Origin: Vibrio breoganii
Lineage (GTDB): Bacteria > Pseudomonadota > Gammaproteobacteria > Enterobacterales > Vibrionaceae
Direction: 5' to 3'
Length of the DNA: 64,000 nt
Assembly (NCBI RefSeq): GCF_001677275.1
Contig: NZ_CP016178.1
Span: forward strand, 310,001 to 374,000
The notes under the pieces are model-generated. The model saw only the letters and a program-made list of their open reading frames with translations, did not search any database and was not told the origin of the DNA. The position numbers were made by a program, and so were the translations under genes. Shown here in pieces: positions 8,240 through 17,114 of this stretch (position 1 is the first letter of the stretch; each line of letters begins with the position of its first letter).

Positions 8240-8658
8240 TATTTACTCTCTTCCATGACGATATTGGTAGCGTCGATATTATTGTTTTGCAGCCACGCAA
8301 GAACCTTAAGCATGGATTCTACGTCGGCGGATTTGTCGGGTGAGATAATCAAATCTCGTTTTGGTGAGGACTGAACTTGCAGTAGCAACTCACTAGTGAA
8401 TGCCTCCCAGTCTGAGAAACTGACCCCATCAATGGCCCATTTAGGCTCGGAGGCAAGAATATTTATGGCAATCACTTCTTTGTCTTGATCGTTTAGCACC
8501 TGAGCGTCGTCCGTTTGAGGGATCGCTACATCCATGGTTTTTATGGTGATGTTGGCGGTCAATAGAAGAAACACCATTACGATGAAGATGATGTCCAGCA
8601 AAGGCGTAAGGTCTGGGGTAAATTCTTCATCAAACAAGCTGGATTGCGACTTGATCAT
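8239..8658 (-). CDS. exbD: TonB-system energy transducer ExbD
   Basis: 139 residues. A short cytoplasmic tail is followed by LTPLLDIIFIVMVFLLLTA (about 17-35), a single membrane helix with the proton-carrying Asp of the ExbD/TolR family (PLLDI). The periplasmic domain ends near ATNIVMEE. With ExbB it couples proton motive force to TonB. It overlaps exbB by 4 bases and hutB by 1, in a fully coupled operon. Confidence 0.95.
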   Translation of the reverse strand: MIKSQSSLFDEEFTPDLTPLLDIIFIVMVFLLLTANITIKTMDVAIPQTDDAQVLNDQDKEVIAINILASEPKWAIDGVSFSDWEAFTSELLLQVQSSPKRDLIISPDKSADVESMLKVLAWLQNNNIDATNIVMEESK

Positions 8659-9326
8659 GCGACGACCTCTTCACAGTTTTTAGCATTGTCTTGGCAGTCA
8701 ATGTAGATGCCTTCTATGTGCAGATTGCTGTGGTTTAGGGTGTACTCAATCTTGGCCAAGGTTTTCTCAACCCACATGCTAAGGAGTTGCGCTCCAGTAA
8801 TAGCGGGTAGGGCAATCAATAGACCTACCGCAGTTGTTGACATGGCTAAGCCAAGACCATCGGCAAGGACTGCCGGAGAGATTGCTCCTGAGGTGTGAGC
8901 TAATCCTTTGAACATATCAATCAAACCAAGCACTGTGCCTAACAAGCCAATCAAGGGGCTGATAACGCCAATAATCGATAGAATGCGGATCCCTGATTTA
9001 TACTGCTGGCGCTTTTTGAACAACCAAATGCTGACTGCTTCTTCTCGCAGTTCCTTGGTAAAGCTGCGGTGCCCAAGGAGCATACGCATTGCTTGATAAA
9101 TGATGGTTTTCCCTTGTAAGTCCTGCTCTATAAAGCGTTCAACTTGCGCTGAATTCGCGAAGTTGATGTGGTGCACCTTAGAAAGAATCTGCGTGGTATG
9201 AGTTCGTCCATTAACCAACATGAAAAGGGTGCGTTCAATAATGAGCATCAGAGTAAGGGCTGAGAGTACCGTCAGCGGTATGGTCATCATTCCGAGTTGG
9301 CCGTGAAGCGTTATCAAGATTTGCAT
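8655..9326 (-). CDS. exbB: TonB-system proton channel subunit ExbB
   Basis: 223 residues, MotA/TolQ/ExbB family. It has three membrane helices: about 13-35, the long helix with GVISPLIGLLGTVLGLIDMF (about 118-140), and ISPAVLADGLGLAMSTTAVGLLIALPA (about 148-175), the family signature. It assembles a pentamer around ExbD. It follows tonB by 24 bases, giving the tonB-exbB-exbD order of the Vibrio TonB1 system. Confidence 0.95.
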   Translation of the reverse strand: MQILITLHGQLGMMTIPLTVLSALTLMLIIERTLFMLVNGRTHTTQILSKVHHINFANSAQVERFIEQDLQGKTIIYQAMRMLLGHRSFTKELREEAVSIWLFKKRQQYKSGIRILSIIGVISPLIGLLGTVLGLIDMFKGLAHTSGAISPAVLADGLGLAMSTTAVGLLIALPAITGAQLLSMWVEKTLAKIEYTLNHSNLHIEGIYIDCQDNAKNCEEVVA

Positions 9327-9350
9327 AGTTTGCTCTAGTTAAGTTTGCTT

Positions 9351-10049
9351 TTAGTTAAGTTGAAAGTTAATGGGAACTTGCACTCGGTAAGCGATGCGTT
9401 GCCCTTGTTCGTTTCGGCGTTGAAATTGCCACTCTGAAACGGCATTAAGCGCTGCTTCGTCTAACAGTTTGTGCCCAGAAGAATTCACCACTGTTTGCTT
9501 GATCTGTTTCCCTTCTTCATTGACCCAAATCTCCACCAATGTGCTTCCTTGCCAGCCGCGTTTTTGCGCAAGCCTTGGGTAACTCACGGGTGTTGGCTTG
9601 GCTGAAAATGTCGGCTTTTCGACCATTTTCGGCTTGCTGGCAGTGGCGGCATTAGTCGATGCGGTTTGCGGTGTTTCCGTTTCTGTTTCTGCCTTATCCT
9701 CAACAGGAGCCTCTTTTGGCGTAGGTTCGATAGGCTTCTCAGGCTCACCCACCGCTGTTTTAGCCGGTCGTGGCTCTATGGATTTGGCAGGGGTGGGCTT
9801 TTTTTCAACAACCTTCTTCGGCTTGGCAACAGGCTTTGGTGTTTCCTTTTTTGGCTCTGGCTTTTTTGGAGCTTCTTTCTTCTCAGCCTTTTTTTCTGGT
9901 TGTGCTAAAGAGACAAACTGAATGCTAACCGCATGCCCCTCATTGCTACTGGCAAGACTTATCTCCTGCTTTGGCGCAGAGAATGATAAGGCAACCCCAT
10001 GAATTAAAAGGGAAACAGCGCCAGCAACTAGATATCTGTATTTCTTCAC
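9351..10049 (-). CDS. tonB: TonB protein of the heme-linked (TonB1-type) system
   Basis: 232 residues from a GTG at 10049. One N-terminal membrane anchor (about 5-25, with the SxxxH motif as SLLIHGVALS) is followed by a Lys/Pro/Glu-rich spacer (about 53-125). The C-terminal domain begins SYPRLAQKRGWQGSTLVEIWV and ends FQRRNEQ...PINF, the TonB C-domain. It spans the periplasm to contact TonB boxes of outer-membrane receptors such as the one at 12.9 kb. First gene of the leftward operon; the Fur-like sites upstream are shared with hutW. Confidence 0.95.
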   Translation of the reverse strand: MKKYRYLVAGAVSLLIHGVALSFSAPKQEISLASSNEGHAVSIQFVSLAQPEKKAEKKEAPKKPEPKKETPKPVAKPKKVVEKKPTPAKSIEPRPAKTAVGEPEKPIEPTPKEAPVEDKAETETETPQTASTNAATASKPKMVEKPTFSAKPTPVSYPRLAQKRGWQGSTLVEIWVNEEGKQIKQTVVNSSGHKLLDEAALNAVSEWQFQRRNEQGQRIAYRVQVPINFQLN

Positions 10050-10098
10050 AGTGGTTGGAAACCAATCGTATTCGAGTCTTAATGAAAAGCATTATGCA

Positions 10099-10131
10099 GA
10101 TAATGCGAATAATATCAATTATCATTTGCAT
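10099..10131. promoter_or_regulatory. Candidate Fur-binding region, tonB side
   Basis: The AT-rich segment GATAATGCGAATAATATC followed by AATTATCATTTGCATT holds hexamers (GATAAT, ATTATC) arranged as in Fur boxes, in the 202-bp gap between divergent iron genes. Overall matches to the 19-bp consensus are partial (about 11 of 19 by eye), so the exact site is uncertain. Fur repression of hut/tonB1 is established in Vibrio. Confidence 0.55.
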
Positions 10132-10170
10132 TATTTATCAAGATCAATATAGTGGTCACAAATTCGAGCG

Positions 10171-10189
10171 AATGAGATTTGTTCGCATT
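10171..10189. promoter_or_regulatory. Candidate Fur box, hutW side
   Basis: AATGAGATTTGTTCGCATT matches the inverted-repeat Fur consensus AATGATAATCATTATCATT at about 13 of 19 bases, with both ends intact (AATGA...CATT). It lies 63 bases before the hutW start. Confidence 0.5.
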
Positions 10190-10251
10190 TATATTTGTGG
10201 CACAAATAATAGCAATTCGCCACGTAGCACATTGAAAAGCTAGAAGAAACA

Positions 10252-11649
10252 ATGAATCTTGAATTGAACAACCAGGACCTGCTTGACCCAGAAATAGTGG
10301 GCAACCATTCACCAGACCCATTACGCTTTGCTTTTGCGAAAAAGAAAGGCCCACACGCAGGAGGAATGGCAAAGCCAGTTCCAACTGATCTCACCCAATC
10401 AGCACTTACTGAAGCTTTCTCTAAGCAAGGGGATAAGGGACCTCGTTGTCTTTATATCCATATTCCCTTTTGCCGTGTGCGCTGTACCTACTGCAACTTC
10501 TTCCAATATGCCTCTAGCACTAAGCTGATAGATGAATACTTCGAAGCGCTGAAGAAAGAGCTGCTATGGAAGGCTGCAATGCCTTGGACTCAGGCATTTC
10601 CGTTTCAAGCGGTGTACATCGGTGGAGGCACACCCACAGACCTAAGTGCGGCGCAGATCAAGCAGTTGGGGCAGATGATTCGCAGTCATTTTCCGCTAAC
10701 CCCAGATTGTGAAATTACGTTGGAAGGGCGTATTAATCGCTTTGACGACCAGAAATTTGAATCTGCACTTGAAGGTGGCATCAACCGATTCTCGTTTGGT
10801 GTGCAAAGTTTTGATACTAAGGTTCGTCGCAGTGCCAAAAGATTGAATGATGGTGAAGAAGTACTAGATCGCCTTCAGCACTTTGTGAGTTATGACAGCG
10901 CGCCTATCGTTATCGATCTTTTGTATGGACTACCCCATCAAACTCTAGATACGTGGGCTTCAGATCTTGAGCTGTATCTAGAAAGTGGTGCCCACGGCGT
11001 TGATTTATACCAGCTGATTGAAATGCAGAATCTGCCAATGGGACGCTTGGTTGAGCAAGGCAAACTGCCAGAGCCTGCTAGCACGCAAGTGAAGGCAAGC
11101 ATGTACCAGATGGGTGTGGAGTTTATGGCTAAACACCATCAAAGACGCCTTAGTGTCAATCACTGGAGTTCTGACAATCGCGAACGCTCTATATACAACA
11201 GCTTGGCGAAGACATCGGCTCAAGTAATGCCACTTGGCGCAGGTGCTGGTGGCAATGTGAATGGCATTAGCTCAATGCAATACCGTGATATGGAAAAGTA
11301 CATTGAAGCTGGTAAAGCGGATGAGTTTGCCGCAGGCATGGCGTTTTACAGTGCGCCAAATGCCAGCTTAGTGAATAGCATCAAGGCGGCCTTTGACCGA
11401 GGCGTTCTTAGCGACAGAGTGTTACCTCAAGGCATGTTCGCAGCACTTAAACCACTGTTTGAGGCGTGGCAAAAGAACGGATTGGTCAACCTAAGCGGTG
11501 GTTATCTTTCATTGACCCTAGCAGGGCAATTTTGGTCAGTAACGCTGGCGCAGAATCTAATACAGGTGGTTTCCGGTAGCCAAAAACCGAATCACCTGAT
11601 GAAAAAACATAACAACAAGTTCGATAAAAAAAGCATCAAAGCAGCTTAA
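10252..11649 (+). CDS. hutW: Heme anaerobic-utilization radical SAM protein HutW
   Basis: 465 residues. Radical SAM Cys ligands C74, C78, C81 (CRVRCTYC), then GGGTPT near residue 124 for SAM binding and a HemN-like core. The family (HutW/ChuW) are radical SAM methyltransferases that open heme to a tetrapyrrole and free iron without oxygen. RBS AGAAGAA precedes the ATG. First gene of hutWXZ, divergent from tonB with Fur-like boxes between. The anaerobic chemistry fits the respiration genes elsewhere in the window. Confidence 0.95.
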   Translation: MNLELNNQDLLDPEIVGNHSPDPLRFAFAKKKGPHAGGMAKPVPTDLTQSALTEAFSKQGDKGPRCLYIHIPFCRVRCTYCNFFQYASSTKLIDEYFEALKKELLWKAAMPWTQAFPFQAVYIGGGTPTDLSAAQIKQLGQMIRSHFPLTPDCEITLEGRINRFDDQKFESALEGGINRFSFGVQSFDTKVRRSAKRLNDGEEVLDRLQHFVSYDSAPIVIDLLYGLPHQTLDTWASDLELYLESGAHGVDLYQLIEMQNLPMGRLVEQGKLPEPASTQVKASMYQMGVEFMAKHHQRRLSVNHWSSDNRERSIYNSLAKTSAQVMPLGAGAGGNVNGISSMQYRDMEKYIEAGKADEFAAGMAFYSAPNASLVNSIKAAFDRGVLSDRVLPQGMFAALKPLFEAWQKNGLVNLSGGYLSLTLAGQFWSVTLAQNLIQVVSGSQKPNHLMKKHNNKFDKKSIKAA

Positions 11650-11664
11650 TTTTAGGGGGAGAAG

Positions 11665-12183
11665 ATGTACACATCATTAACTAAACAGCAGGTATTGGAA
11701 GCGGTCGCTACCATGATGGAAAGCGATGACGCAGTTCCAGTATCGCAGATGGCCAGCGAGCTGAATGTCACAGAAGGCGAGATTACCTTCGTATTGCCAT
11801 CTAACATGATGACAGCGGTACCAGGAGAGAAGGCTCAGGAGATTCTAGAGGCGCTTCCTGCATGGGGTAAGGTCACTACTATTGTGCACTCGTTCGGCTC
11901 TATCTTTGAGTACAAAGCCTCTTTCCCTAAGGGCAAGGTTGCGCATGGATACTACAACTTGATGGGGCGTGAAGGCGAACTCCATGGTCACTTAAGACTG
12001 GATCTTGTTGAACATATTGCCTTGGTTTCAAAACCATTTCGCAAGATGGCTAGCCATTACATCGGCTTCTATGACCAGGCAGGGGAGTGCGTATTCAAGG
12101 TTTATCTAGGCCGAGACAAAAAGCGTCAACTTTTCCCAGAACAAATTGAAAAACTAGAGCAGCTAAAAAAGGAATTTGCATAA
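11665..12183 (+). CDS. hutX: Intracellular heme utilization protein HutX
   Basis: 172 residues with GGGGGAG-type RBS (AGGGGGAGAAG) just upstream. A short HTH-like N-terminus (ASELNVTEGEITFVLPSNMM, about 30-50) is followed by the ChuX/HutX alpha-beta domain with VHSFGSIFEYKASFPKGK and GEGELHGHLRLDLVEHIALVSKPF-like strands. HutX binds heme and hands it to HutZ. Its TAA overlaps the hutZ ATG by one base. Confidence 0.94.
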   Translation: MYTSLTKQQVLEAVATMMESDDAVPVSQMASELNVTEGEITFVLPSNMMTAVPGEKAQEILEALPAWGKVTTIVHSFGSIFEYKASFPKGKVAHGYYNLMGREGELHGHLRLDLVEHIALVSKPFRKMASHYIGFYDQAGECVFKVYLGRDKKRQLFPEQIEKLEQLKKEFA

Positions 12184-12764
12184 TGAGCACTCAAAACGCA
12201 GAAGATCGCGCTGAGATCAGACAACAACGTCTACAAGGTCGCTTGGGTCCAGAGGTTCAAGAGTTTCGTAACGCTTGCCAAACTCTGCAGCTTGCGACGA
12301 TTACTAAAGATGGTCTGCCACACGTTAGCTATTCTCCCTTTGCGTTTGACCAAGCGGGTTATTACATCCTCGTGAGCGACTTAGCCGCTCATGGGCAGAA
12401 CCTTAAAGGCAATAAAAATGTCTCTATTATGATGGTTCAAGACGAAGCGTCAGCAAAGAGCGTTCATGCAAGAAAGCGTCTGACTTTCGATACTACAGCA
12501 GAGCATATCAATAAAGACTCTGAGCAAGGTAAGGCGGGCGTTCAAGCATTGATTGAACGTTTTGGCGAAATGGCTCAAAACCTAGCGCAGCTGGGTGATT
12601 TTAATCTCTACAAACTGACACCTAGCAGTGGTCGCTACGTTAAAGGCTTTGGCCAAGCATTTAATGTCTCAGGTAATGATCTTGTAGATTTCCTTCACCT
12701 CAATGAAGGGCACGTCGAAAAAGAGAAGCAAAAAATCGCAGAACTGACTGCCGAAAAAGCCTAA
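12183..12764 (+). CDS. hutZ: Heme-degrading/heme utilization protein HutZ
   Basis: 193 residues, split-barrel (pyridoxamine-phosphate-oxidase-like) fold: LQLATITKDGLPHVSYSPFAF (about 38-58) and the C-terminal FNLYKLTPSSGRYVKGFGQAF (about 140-160), characteristic of HugZ/HutZ. In V. cholerae HutZ degrades heme oxidatively to release iron. It is translationally coupled to hutX, and HutW and HutZ would provide oxygen-independent and oxygen-dependent routes. Confidence 0.94.
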   Translation: MSTQNAEDRAEIRQQRLQGRLGPEVQEFRNACQTLQLATITKDGLPHVSYSPFAFDQAGYYILVSDLAAHGQNLKGNKNVSIMMVQDEASAKSVHARKRLTFDTTAEHINKDSEQGKAGVQALIERFGEMAQNLAQLGDFNLYKLTPSSGRYVKGFGQAFNVSGNDLVDFLHLNEGHVEKEKQKIAELTAEKA

Positions 12765-12796
12765 CTCTTACTTTTCATAATCAACATTTTTTCTAG

Positions 12797-12817
12797 CCGA
12801 CTGATATTTTCAGTCGG
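12797..12817 (+). promoter_or_regulatory. Hairpin between hutZ and the receptor gene
   Basis: CCGACTGA-TATTT-TCAGTCGG forms a perfect 8-bp stem. It is followed by CCGGGCAC rather than a T-run (a T-run appears about 15 bases on), so it may be a weak terminator or an mRNA-stabilising hairpin that allows partial read-through. Confidence 0.55.
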
Positions 12818-12859
12818 CCGGGCACTTACATTTTTATAAAACGGATTTTGGGTCAAACC

Positions 12860-15016
12860 ATGTACAAAAAAACAAGTCTGGCATTAGCCATCAGTGCAGT
12901 GTGTGCATCATCAGCAGTGTTCGCAGAAGAAACCTTCACCTTTGATGAGGTTGTGGTTTCAGCAACGCGTACGGAACAAAATAAGAGCGATGTCTCCTCT
13001 TCTGTTGCGACAGTGAGCCGCGAGGATCTTGATGCGGAAATGAACAGCAATCTTAAAGACACTTTGAAATATACACCGGGCGTTCAGGCTCAAGGCAGTG
13101 GTCGCTTTGGCGTATCGGGCTTTAACATTCGCGGTATGGAAGACAGCCGCGTTAAGGTGATGGTCGATGGGGTTCAGCAGCCGGTACCTTATAACCCAGG
13201 TGCTAGCCAGCAGCGTAAATATCAAAACACCATAGAAACAGACACTCTGGCGGGAATCGAAGTAAACAAAGGTCCATCGTCAAGCCTATACGGCTCAGAT
13301 GCACTGGGTGGCGTGGTATTGATGCGCACCAAGAACCCTGACGATGTACTGGTTACAGATGGCTATGAGCACCGCTTTGGTATCAAGTCGGCTTACTCTT
13401 CGGTAAACAGCGAGTTTAAGAACACAGCGACCTGGGCAATGCGCCAAGGCAAATGGGAAACCATTGCTATGTTTACCTATGCTGATGGCAGTGAATATCA
13501 GACACACGGTGATGGCGCAGACATCCTAGGCCCAGACCGTGGTGCCGCTGACCCCGCAGACACTCAGCTATACAATGGATTGGCAAAGGTATTTTACCAA
13601 GCGAATGACGACCATCGCGTTGGTCTAACCTTTGAATACTTTGATTACCAGTATGATTCATACCTAGCCTCAGAAGAGGGCTATGAGATCATGCCTGGCT
13701 TTGTATATACCGACTCGTACGTTGAAGATAACAACAAGCGAATGCGTGTAGGCTTCGAGCATGAGTGGGCAATGAATAGCCTCATCGCTGATGATCTAGC
13801 TTGGAAGGTCTCGTATCAAACGACCGAGAGCGAATCAAACAACTACGATACAACCAACTGGGTTTCTGGCGGATTCCCTATTTACACTGACCGTATTCGT
13901 AACCGTCAGCGTGTTGCTAAAGACGACTCGTACCAATTTGATATGCAGTTTAACAAGCTGATTATGGCAGATAGCCACTACCATGAGCTGACGTATGGCG
14001 GAAGCTTCCTGTATAACGATTTCTCATTGGAAAACACCGATCACTTCATCCAAAGCGGCACAGGTGCGCCACCGAGTTCTGCTCCGGGAAGCACAGGCCT
14101 GCCTAATGCAACGGTGCAACAATGGGGCATCTTTGTCCAGGATCAGGCGTTCTTGATGGATGAGAAACTGGTGCTTTCTGCGGGTCTACGTTATGACTCA
14201 TTCTCGACAGACCCAGACACTTCAGATGGTTATGATGTTGAGCATGAGAGCAACGACAATGACGCTGTGACTGGCCGTATTGGTGCGGTTTATCATGTAG
14301 CAGATTGGTTCAGCCCATATGCACAAATTAGCCAAGGCTTTAAAGCGCCAACCGTTTATGACCTGTATTACTCATACAGTGAAGGTGCCATCTTCCAAGG
14401 TAACCCGAATCTAGACGCAGAGACGAGCATCTCGTACGAAGTGGGCTTCCGTGGTAAAGGCAAGATTTACCAGTATGAAGTAAGCAGCTTCTACAACGAG
14501 TACGATGACTTCATTACTAGCAAGAAGATTGGCGAGTCTGGCGGTAAAGATATCATCACCATGGTGAACATTGATGAAGCGCGAATCTATGGTGCTGAGG
14601 CCGCTGGTACCATCCTTGGTCCTAAGGGCATGTACACTAAGTTGAGCATCGCTTACGCCTATGGTGAGGATGTGAATACGGGTCGTGAGCTCGATTCAGT
14701 GGCGCCGCTAACGGGTGTCATTGGACTTGGTTATGACAACGAGAACAAGACTCTGGGCGCGCTAGCTAATTTCACCATGGTGGCAAGCAAAGACAGCTGG
14801 ACTGAAGAGGACAATGTAGAGGCTCCGTCATACAGCATCCTTGACGTGACAGCCTACTACCGTCCAATTCAAGACCTGACCTTACGTGCAGGCTTGTTTA
14901 ATGCCTTTGACGAGAAGTACTGGCTGTATGAAGACCTGAGCGGCAAAACAGAGCGCACAGACTTTGATACTCAAGCAGGTCGAAACTGGGGTGTGAACGC
15001 AGAATACTTCTTCTAA
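12860..15016 (+). CDS. TonB-dependent heme/hemoglobin receptor (HutA/HutR-like)
   Basis: 718 residues from the ATG at 12860; a TTG 12 bases upstream is in frame but would spoil the signal peptide MYKKTSLALAISAVCASSAVFA. A TonB box (FDEVVVSATR) comes just after cleavage. The plug domain (about 45-165) has NIRGMEDSRVKVMVDGVQQP. The 22-strand barrel ends in an aromatic residue (EYFF). The FRAP/NPNL signature is present as FKAP (about 494) and NPNL (about 516), but no His occurs between the two. It belongs to the hemoglobin/transferrin/lactoferrin receptor family. Co-directional with hutWXZ and probably fed by the tonB-exbBD complex next door. It could serve another porphyrin or siderophore. Confidence 0.9.
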   Translation: MYKKTSLALAISAVCASSAVFAEETFTFDEVVVSATRTEQNKSDVSSSVATVSREDLDAEMNSNLKDTLKYTPGVQAQGSGRFGVSGFNIRGMEDSRVKVMVDGVQQPVPYNPGASQQRKYQNTIETDTLAGIEVNKGPSSSLYGSDALGGVVLMRTKNPDDVLVTDGYEHRFGIKSAYSSVNSEFKNTATWAMRQGKWETIAMFTYADGSEYQTHGDGADILGPDRGAADPADTQLYNGLAKVFYQANDDHRVGLTFEYFDYQYDSYLASEEGYEIMPGFVYTDSYVEDNNKRMRVGFEHEWAMNSLIADDLAWKVSYQTTESESNNYDTTNWVSGGFPIYTDRIRNRQRVAKDDSYQFDMQFNKLIMADSHYHELTYGGSFLYNDFSLENTDHFIQSGTGAPPSSAPGSTGLPNATVQQWGIFVQDQAFLMDEKLVLSAGLRYDSFSTDPDTSDGYDVEHESNDNDAVTGRIGAVYHVADWFSPYAQISQGFKAPTVYDLYYSYSEGAIFQGNPNLDAETSISYEVGFRGKGKIYQYEVSSFYNEYDDFITSKKIGESGGKDIITMVNIDEARIYGAEAAGTILGPKGMYTKLSIAYAYGEDVNTGRELDSVAPLTGVIGLGYDNENKTLGALANFTMVASKDSWTEEDNVEAPSYSILDVTAYYRPIQDLTLRAGLFNAFDEKYWLYEDLSGKTERTDFDTQAGRNWGVNAEYFF

Positions 15017-15030
15017 ACACATTTCCATTG

Positions 15031-15070
15031 AAAGCCGAGCTCCTTATAGGGGCTCGGCTTGTTGTGTTTT
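15031..15070 (+). terminator. Rho-independent terminator after the receptor gene
   Basis: AAGCCGAGCTCC-TTATA-GGGGCTCGGCTT gives a long GC-rich stem with one mispair, followed by GTTGTGTTTT. Confidence 0.85.
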
Positions 15071-15163
15071 AGAGCATTTAAAACATGATAATCAATCAAT
15101 AATTAAACAAGATTTCAATTCAAAGCGTACAATTGATATTAGCAATCATAGAAAGGATTTTGA

Positions 15164-16969
15164 GTGACCGAACAACAAGCTGGCGAGATGCCAAAGCTCA
15201 ATAAACAGTGGTTATATCAGCAGGCGATGAAGCATAAACAAATGATTATCTACGCCAACTTTATCGCATTTGTTGCGACCCTGATGAGTGTACCCATTCC
15301 CTTACTTTTGCCTCTCATGGTAGACGAAGTCTTACTTGATAAACCTGCCAAGGGTTTGGCATTCCTCAACTCATTTTTGCCTCAGGGGCTGCAAACAGCC
15401 ACCGGTTATATCGTCACAGTTCTTCTTCTGATCATCGTAATGAGGATCGGAAGTCAGGCCCTTAATATCTTGCAAACCCGCCAGTTTACTTTGGTATCGA
15501 AGCAGCTTACCTGTCAACTGCGTCAGTGGATCCTCGACAAGCTAGGTCGTGTGTCCATGCAGCAATATGAGGAAAAGGGTAGCGGGGGGCTGACCTCTCA
15601 TCTAGTGACCGATATAGAGACCATTGACAAGTTCATTGGTAATACGCTGAGTCGCTTTGTGATTAGCGTACTTACCGTCATTGGTACTGGCGGGATCCTT
15701 CTGTGGCTTAATTGGCAACTGGGCTTATTTATTATCTTAATGAACCCTGTGGTTATCTATCTTTCTCGCATGCTTGGGCAAAGAGTTAAGCACCTTAAAA
15801 AGAAGGAAAATCAATCTTTTGAACGGTTCCAGCAGAGGCTAGTAGAAACCTTAGATGGCATCTATCAGCTTCGTGCCGCTAACAGAGAGCAAGAGTACTT
15901 AGGCAAGCTAAAGCAAGATGCCGAGTCTATACGAGTAGATGCTGACAAGTATGCGTGGCAATCGGATGCTGCAAACCGCTTGTCGTTTTTGATGTTCCTT
16001 ATAGGCTTCGAGATTTTTCGCGCTGCGGCTATGTTGATGGTGCTATTTAGTGACCTCACCATAGGGCAGATCTTCGCGGTGTTTGGTTATCTGTGGTTCA
16101 TGCTCTCGCCGGTTCAAGAGCTGCTGAGTATTCAGTATTCTTGGTACAGTGCGTCGGCTGCAATGAAGCGTTTGAATGGTATATTGGATATGCCGGAAGA
16201 GAACCGTCCTATTGCGACTGTTAACCCTTTTGAGAAGGGCGAACCTATTGAAGTTGAGTTCAAGAACGTCAGCTTTGCCTATGATGCGGAGCGAAACGTA
16301 CTGGATGACTTCTCGCTAAAGATCCCGAAAGGCAAGCGTGTGGCTTTGGTGGGTGCATCCGGTGGCGGAAAATCTACATTGATTCAGCTCCTACTCGGTA
16401 TTTATCAAAAAGACAGCGGTGACATTCTGGTTAACGGGCATACTATAGAAACAGTCAGCTATGAGGCATTGCGAAAAGAACTAGCGGTCGTGCTGCAACA
16501 ACCGATGATCTTCAATGACACGCTTCGTCAGAACCTTACCCTTGGACAAGACTATAGTGATAATGAGCTTTGGGGTGCCCTTGAGGTGGCTCAACTTATT
16601 AGCCTAAAAGACACTTTACCTAACGGGCTCGATTCTCATATCGGTCGTCAAGGTGTTCGTTTATCTGGAGGTCAACGACAAAGGCTAGCTATTGCTCGAA
16701 TGGTTCTGAGCAACCCTGAATTGGTTATTCTAGATGAGGCGACCTCAGCGCTTGATACCTCCACCGAGGCAGCGCTACATCTTGCGCTAAATCGTTTCTT
16801 GAAGAATCGTACAACACTCATTGTTGCCCATCGACTGTCTGCCGTTAAACAGGCAGACCTTATCTATGTTCTCGAAGACGGAAAGGTCATACAGTCGGGT
16901 ACACATATAGATTTGATTGAAACGGACGGACTTTATCAGACTTTGTATGGGTCGTTACAAGCAGGGTAA
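15164..16969 (+). CDS. ABC exporter, fused membrane and ATPase domains
   Basis: 601 residues from a GTG (15164) preceded by GAAAGGA. About six membrane helices in residues 25-310 (type-I exporter fold), then a nucleotide-binding domain with Walker A GASGGGKST (about 398), Q-loop VVLQQPMIF, signature LSGGQRQRLAIARM, Walker B LVILDEATSALD and switch His in VAHRLS. It resembles MsbA/multidrug half-transporters that act as homodimers. The place beside the heme receptor suggests export of a heme-related or iron-scavenging compound, but this is inference. It has its own terminator. Confidence 0.9.
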   Translation: MTEQQAGEMPKLNKQWLYQQAMKHKQMIIYANFIAFVATLMSVPIPLLLPLMVDEVLLDKPAKGLAFLNSFLPQGLQTATGYIVTVLLLIIVMRIGSQALNILQTRQFTLVSKQLTCQLRQWILDKLGRVSMQQYEEKGSGGLTSHLVTDIETIDKFIGNTLSRFVISVLTVIGTGGILLWLNWQLGLFIILMNPVVIYLSRMLGQRVKHLKKKENQSFERFQQRLVETLDGIYQLRAANREQEYLGKLKQDAESIRVDADKYAWQSDAANRLSFLMFLIGFEIFRAAAMLMVLFSDLTIGQIFAVFGYLWFMLSPVQELLSIQYSWYSASAAMKRLNGILDMPEENRPIATVNPFEKGEPIEVEFKNVSFAYDAERNVLDDFSLKIPKGKRVALVGASGGGKSTLIQLLLGIYQKDSGDILVNGHTIETVSYEALRKELAVVLQQPMIFNDTLRQNLTLGQDYSDNELWGALEVAQLISLKDTLPNGLDSHIGRQGVRLSGGQRQRLAIARMVLSNPELVILDEATSALDTSTEAALHLALNRFLKNRTTLIVAHRLSAVKQADLIYVLEDGKVIQSGTHIDLIETDGLYQTLYGSLQAG

Positions 16970-17031
16970 GTTTGGTAGTAAGGGAAGTGTCTTAGGCATC
17001 AAGCTATCAGGCCTTCTTGTGGGGAAATATA

Positions 17032-17060
17032 AAAGGAGCTCAAATGAGCTCCTTTATTTA
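17032..17060. terminator. Bidirectional terminator between ABC exporter and marC
   Basis: Perfect 10-bp stem AAAGGAGCTC-AAAT-GAGCTCCTTT with flanking A- and T-rich tracts, between convergent genes. Confidence 0.85.
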
Positions 17061-17114
17061 TTGGTTCTTTGACATAGAGTTAGAACCATTAGCAAAGTCA
17101 CATGTTACGTTTAA

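Noticed and set aside
10115-10394. Minus-strand frames covering the tonB-hutW promoter region.
   Set aside because: They cross the divergent promoter and the hutW start and have no domain match.
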